DNA of 8,394 bases from an uncultured bacterium. Lineage in GTDB: Bacteria > Cyanobacteriota > Vampirovibrionia > Gastranaerophilales > Gastranaerophilaceae. Location of the stretch: contig CACYCU010000034.1 of assembly GCA_902772945.1 (NCBI GenBank), forward strand, positions 1 through 8,394, given 5' to 3'. This document shows, piece by piece, positions 6,199 to 8,394 of this stretch (positions are counted from its first letter, which is position 1; every line of letters starts with the position of its first letter). Both the position numbers and the translations under genes were made by a program. Below the pieces are notes generated by a model. It was given only the letters and a program-made list of their open reading frames with translations. It was not told where the DNA came from and made no database searches.

Positions 6199-7533
6199 TT
6201 AAGCTGCTTTTTTCATTTCTTTGTAGGCTCTTAGACCTTCTACCCAGTTTTCTTTCGTTGTCATTCCTTTTTCGGCAACTTTTTGCGGAAGACCTGCATG
6301 GTGAATTTTTGGAAGCAGATAATCCTCAGAATACTCTACAGGTTTTGACATACCGTCATCAGTATCGTGGCAAACGAATGTGACTTTACCGTTTTTATCA
6401 GTTTTCATACCTATTATTGTAATTTCATGGCCATTTACAACTGTATTTGTATTATCTACCTGAGTGTATCCTATAATAACATTTTCACCCATATCAAGTG
6501 CTTCTTTTATCTGTTTTTTCATTGTATCAAAATCAGTTTCATATCCTACCAATTTTGCATTTTCATCAATTGTTTGATAAGTAACTGAAATTGTATTTTT
6601 GTCACCTACGACAGATTCAGTAAATGTTTTTTCAAATTCTATCAAACCTTTATCATTTTGATTAAATTTTCCAAAACGCCTATCCGTCAAAGAGTCATAT
6701 GATTGTTGAGAACCGACTTGCATAAATGTCGACTGCATTAAAACATCGACTGCAGATCTTTCTTGATTGTCTCTATCAACAGTTTGAATATGAGCTCTTA
6801 CTATTGCATTTTTATCCGGTGCCAATTTCAGCTTTGCATTATTAAAGTCTTTTGCTTCATAAGGGATTTCAAAAGCATTTAAAAGCCAAATAGCATCCAA
6901 AGTATTGTCTGCAAGATTATTTAAACTTATATTTTTTGTAACAGACATCTCGGGAGAAGACAGGCCCTCAGCAAATCTTGCAAATTCTGCAGGATGTTTT
7001 TGTGCTAAACTAAATTCAATACTTGCTGCAGGACAAGTACCGGAATGCTCTACATTTGGGTTATCGCCTTTTGCTAAAGATGCTACCTGTTCCTTGTACT
7101 GATTTGGAATATTTCCAAACTGTTGAGTTACGACATGCGGTTGAGTTAGAATTTGAATAGTATCCCTCAATATAACTTCATTATTTAAACCTTGAGCACG
7201 TTGAAATGTAGCAATCTTATAAAGATTATCTAATGTCGTTGATTTATCATTTGAATCAGTATTAAGTAAAATACCTGATTTTAGAAGATAATTTAGATTT
7301 TTCTTCGTTTCTTTATCTAAAATTGCAGACAGTTCATTATATTTTTTTATTTCTTCTTTTGAAACAAGCTGAGTTCTTAATTCTGATGAATATTGCATAA
7401 AAGAAACATTACTTGGATTGGAAGTAAAAGATGTTTGTTGAGTTTGTGCATTTTTTTGCACAGAACTAGTCATTGGCAATCTGCCTATGCTATAATTATT
7501 ATATTGAAAATTACCTAAACTATATGAATACAC
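6199..7533 (-). CDS. Putative papain-like cysteine peptidase, 444 aa
   Basis: I do not recognise a named family, but the catalytic layout is suggestive. Cys167 lies in SGTCPAAS (164-171), at the start of a helix rich in small residues. His369 lies in NGHEITIIG (367-375), followed by a beta-turn and FVCHDTDDG (386-394), which offers Asp390 or Asp392. That Cys...His...Asp order and spacing fits papain-fold enzymes (C39/transglutaminase-like). Residues 60-160 are a polar, probably helical domain. The start taken is GTG 7533 because GGAG lies 7 bp upstream. ATG 7473 (residue 21) is an alternative with weaker SD. No signal peptide is seen. The N-terminus is Asn/Gln/Ser-rich and contains TSFTSN (34-39). 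Bases 7296-7352, inside the helical domain, are repeated inverted at the window end. The CDS call is firm and the peptidase function is inferred. Confidence 0.8.
   Translation of the reverse strand: MYSYSLGNFQYNNYSIGRLPMTSSVQKNAQTQQTSFTSNPSNVSFMQYSSELRTQLVSKEEIKKYNELSAILDKETKKNLNYLLKSGILLNTDSNDKSTTLDNLYKIATFQRAQGLNNEVILRDTIQILTQPHVVTQQFGNIPNQYKEQVASLAKGDNPNVEHSGTCPAASIEFSLAQKHPAEFARFAEGLSSPEMSVTKNISLNNLADNTLDAIWLLNAFEIPYEAKDFNNAKLKLAPDKNAIVRAHIQTVDRDNQERSAVDVLMQSTFMQVGSQQSYDSLTDRRFGKFNQNDKGLIEFEKTFTESVVGDKNTISVTYQTIDENAKLVGYETDFDTMKKQIKEALDMGENVIIGYTQVDNTNTVVNGHEITIIGMKTDKNGKVTFVCHDTDDGMSKPVEYSEDYLLPKIHHAGLPQKVAEKGMTTKENWVEGLRAYKEMKKAA
7296..7352 (-). repeat. Internal arm of a perfect 57-bp inverted repeat
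   Basis: This stretch of the peptidase-like gene is the exact reverse complement of 8338-8394. It encodes residues of the helical N-terminal domain (IKKYNELSAI and onward). The match stops at 7353 (C, where the other arm would need T). Its extent in the other direction is unknown because the partner arm reaches the window edge. Confidence 0.95.
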
Positions 7534-7546
7534 AATCTAACTCCAC

Positions 7547-7552
7547 ATTATA
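7547..7552 (-). promoter_or_regulatory. Candidate -10 box for the peptidase-like gene
   Basis: The minus strand reads TATAAT here, ending 13 bp before the GTG start, with GGAG in between. The spacing implies a very short leader, like that of the sigma factor gene. No good -35 is present. A second minus-strand TATAAT at 7503-7498 would suit the alternative ATG at 7473. Confidence 0.35.
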
Positions 7553-7616
7553 ATAAAAAACTATTATTGTAAAAATTTGCCAAATAAACACAATAATAAT
7601 TAACAATTGTAACAAT

Positions 7617-7622
7617 AGGAAA
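7617..7622 (+). promoter_or_regulatory. Ribosome binding site supporting the TTG start
   Basis: AGGAAA sits 6 bp before TTG 7629. An in-frame TAA at 7623-7625 rules out any earlier start, and the next in-frame ATG is more than 50 codons downstream, so this site decides the start codon. Confidence 0.65.
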
Positions 7623-7628
7623 TAAAAT

Positions 7629-8394
7629 TTGAAAATAAAGCCATTAACAAATGAACAGCTGATAATATCCATAGACAGATTAACCAGATTTAAAGACCCG
7701 GAAACAAAGTATTTGAGGGTTTTTAAAGATATAATAACAAACAACCTCATAGAGCCCAAATTTAAAAAATCCGAACTCGACGAAATGGATTATTCAGAAA
7801 TTACACATCTGGCTGAAAATATAATAAATTCATCGTTTGATAGTGAAAATATATCATTAGAAATTAATAAACAAATATCTGATTATGAAAATCAAATATT
7901 TATTATTAATAAAGAGACTCAAAAACTATTGAATAATAAAATAAACTACAATGAAATTATAAAATTATTACCAGATAAAATCCCTGATAATCTTAAGTTT
8001 TTAAAAAAGCTTTGTGGTGAAAATATTAATACTGGAGTTTTCCCGATAAAAAAAATTATACTTTGTGAAGGAATAACAGAAGAAATTTTACTTCCTAAAT
8101 TTGGGAAAATATGTAATTACGATTTAAACCAAAATGGCATCTACATAATTTCAGCAGGCGGGAAAAATCAAGTTGTAAAATATTTTTATCAGTATTCTGA
8201 ATGTCTAAAAATTCCTATATTTATCCTGCTGGATAATGATGCAAAAGAAAATTTTATGCAAATTTCACCCAGATTAAGAAAATATGACAAAAGACACTTG
8301 GTAAAAAGCGGAGAATTTGAGGATTTACTGCCGAAAAAAATAAAAAAATATAATGAACTGTCTGCAATTTTAGATAAAGAAACGAAGAAAAATC
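7629..8394 (+). CDS. OLD-type TOPRIM domain protein, 3' truncated
   Basis: The frame opens at TTG 7629 and runs stop-free to the window edge, giving 255 codons. Residues 1-135 are charged and probably helical, with no Walker A or other ATPase motif. Residues 141-233 fit a TOPRIM fold of the OLD nuclease type: KIILCEGITEE (142-152) with the catalytic Glu147, ISAGGKNQVVKYF (174-186), IFILLDNDAKE (197-207) with the metal-binding Asp202/Asp204, and GEFEDLLP (228-235). TOPRIM domains of this kind cut or nick nucleic acid with divalent metal, and in full OLD proteins follow an ABC-type ATPase, which is not visible here. The last 19 residues (about 237-255, IKKYNELSAILDKETKKN) copy residues 62-79 of the peptidase-like protein exactly, so the visible 3' end may be chimeric. 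An uncharacterised nuclease is the best reading. Confidence 0.75.
   Translation, partial: MKIKPLTNEQLIISIDRLTRFKDPETKYLRVFKDIITNNLIEPKFKKSELDEMDYSEITHLAENIINSSFDSENISLEINKQISDYENQIFIINKETQKLLNNKINYNEIIKLLPDKIPDNLKFLKKLCGENINTGVFPIKKIILCEGITEEILLPKFGKICNYDLNQNGIYIISAGGKNQVVKYFYQYSECLKIPIFILLDNDAKENFMQISPRLRKYDKRHLVKSGEFEDLLPKKIKKYNELSAILDKETKKN
8338..8394 (+). repeat. Terminal arm of a perfect 57-bp inverted repeat
   Basis: The last 57 bases match the reverse complement of 7296-7352 without a mismatch and are read in the same frame in both genes. The left boundary lies in an A-rich run (8334-8340), so a few matched bases there may be chance. The arm ends at the window edge, typical of a contig ending in a repeat or a chimeric join. 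About 985 bp separate the arms. Confidence 0.95.

Larger units (their letters stand above)
7534..7628. promoter_or_regulatory. Divergent promoter region with clustered ACAAT/ATTGT words
   Basis: This 95-bp gap separates the minus-strand peptidase gene from the plus-strand TOPRIM gene. It holds a 9-bp inverted repeat, TATTATTGT (7562-7570) against ACAATAATA (7590-7598), and a palindrome ACAATTGT (7603-7610). A further ACAAT lies at 7612-7616 and another at 7532-7536, over the GTG start. The clustering could mark an operator shared by both genes, but the region is so AT-rich that chance is a real alternative. Confidence 0.35.

Noticed and set aside
6367..6588. Plus-strand hydrophobic 73-residue open frame resembling a membrane peptide
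   Set aside because: It is antisense to the peptidase gene around its His/Asp motifs and reflects T-rich antisense sequence.
7488..7496. Plus-strand TGCTATAAT as a promoter for the TOPRIM gene
   Set aside because: It matches the flhB extended -10 exactly but lies inside the peptidase coding region and would give a leader of about 125 nt. Chance in AT-rich sequence is as likely, so it was not listed as a feature.
7520..7759. Minus-strand hydrophobic 79-residue open frame
   Set aside because: It overlaps the TOPRIM gene antisense, crosses the divergent promoter region and runs into the peptidase start. Its hydrophobicity comes from AT-rich antisense codons.
1..8394. CRISPR array, tRNA, rRNA or insertion sequence
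   Set aside because: No regularly spaced direct repeats, cloverleaf-like segments, rRNA signatures or transposase motifs were seen on either strand.

Overview
The window is AT-rich bacterial DNA, densely coded, with a coding frame running off both edges, as in a short metagenomic contig. It carries flagellar genes (flhB and a FliA-type sigma factor), a deoC gene, and several proteins that begin with a short low-complexity leader followed by a VSFT/TSFT/LTFQ-like tetrapeptide. From memory this combination recalls gut Gastranaerophilales (Vampirovibrionia, formerly Melainabacteria). That assignment is tentative and was not tested by any search.

Layout. Bases 2-1579 (+) encode a 5'-truncated phosphohexomutase-superfamily enzyme, followed 12 bp later by deoC (1592-2242). 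The pair looks like a pentose/nucleoside-salvage or sugar-phosphate operon. A small unrecognised protein with two hydrophobic stretches follows (2324-2764). Next come flhB (2807-3883), the autocleaving gate of the flagellar export apparatus, and a compact FliA-like sigma factor (3911-4573). Each of these two has its own extended -10 element, and the sigma gene has almost no leader. The sigma gene converges on, and overlaps by 4 bp, a minus-strand gene for a UshA-type 5'-nucleotidase/metallophosphoesterase with no classical signal peptide (6123-4570). Upstream of that on the same strand is a protein with the Cys/His/Asp layout of a papain-like cysteine peptidase (7533-6199). Across a 95-bp divergent promoter region lies a TTG-started, 3'-truncated gene (7629 to the window end) with an OLD-type TOPRIM domain.

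The most striking structure is a perfect 57-bp inverted repeat. The last 57 bases (8338-8394) are the reverse complement of 7296-7352, inside the peptidase gene. Both copies are read in the same frame, so the TOPRIM protein appears to end in peptidase-family sequence. It is either an assembly or amplification chimera at a contig end (most likely) or one arm of an invertible DNA segment that swaps N-termini between two divergent genes. Long-read or read-pair evidence would decide.

Functional picture: a sugar-phosphate salvage pair, two flagellar genes (structural and regulatory), two hydrolases sharing an N-terminal leader style, and a possible nuclease.
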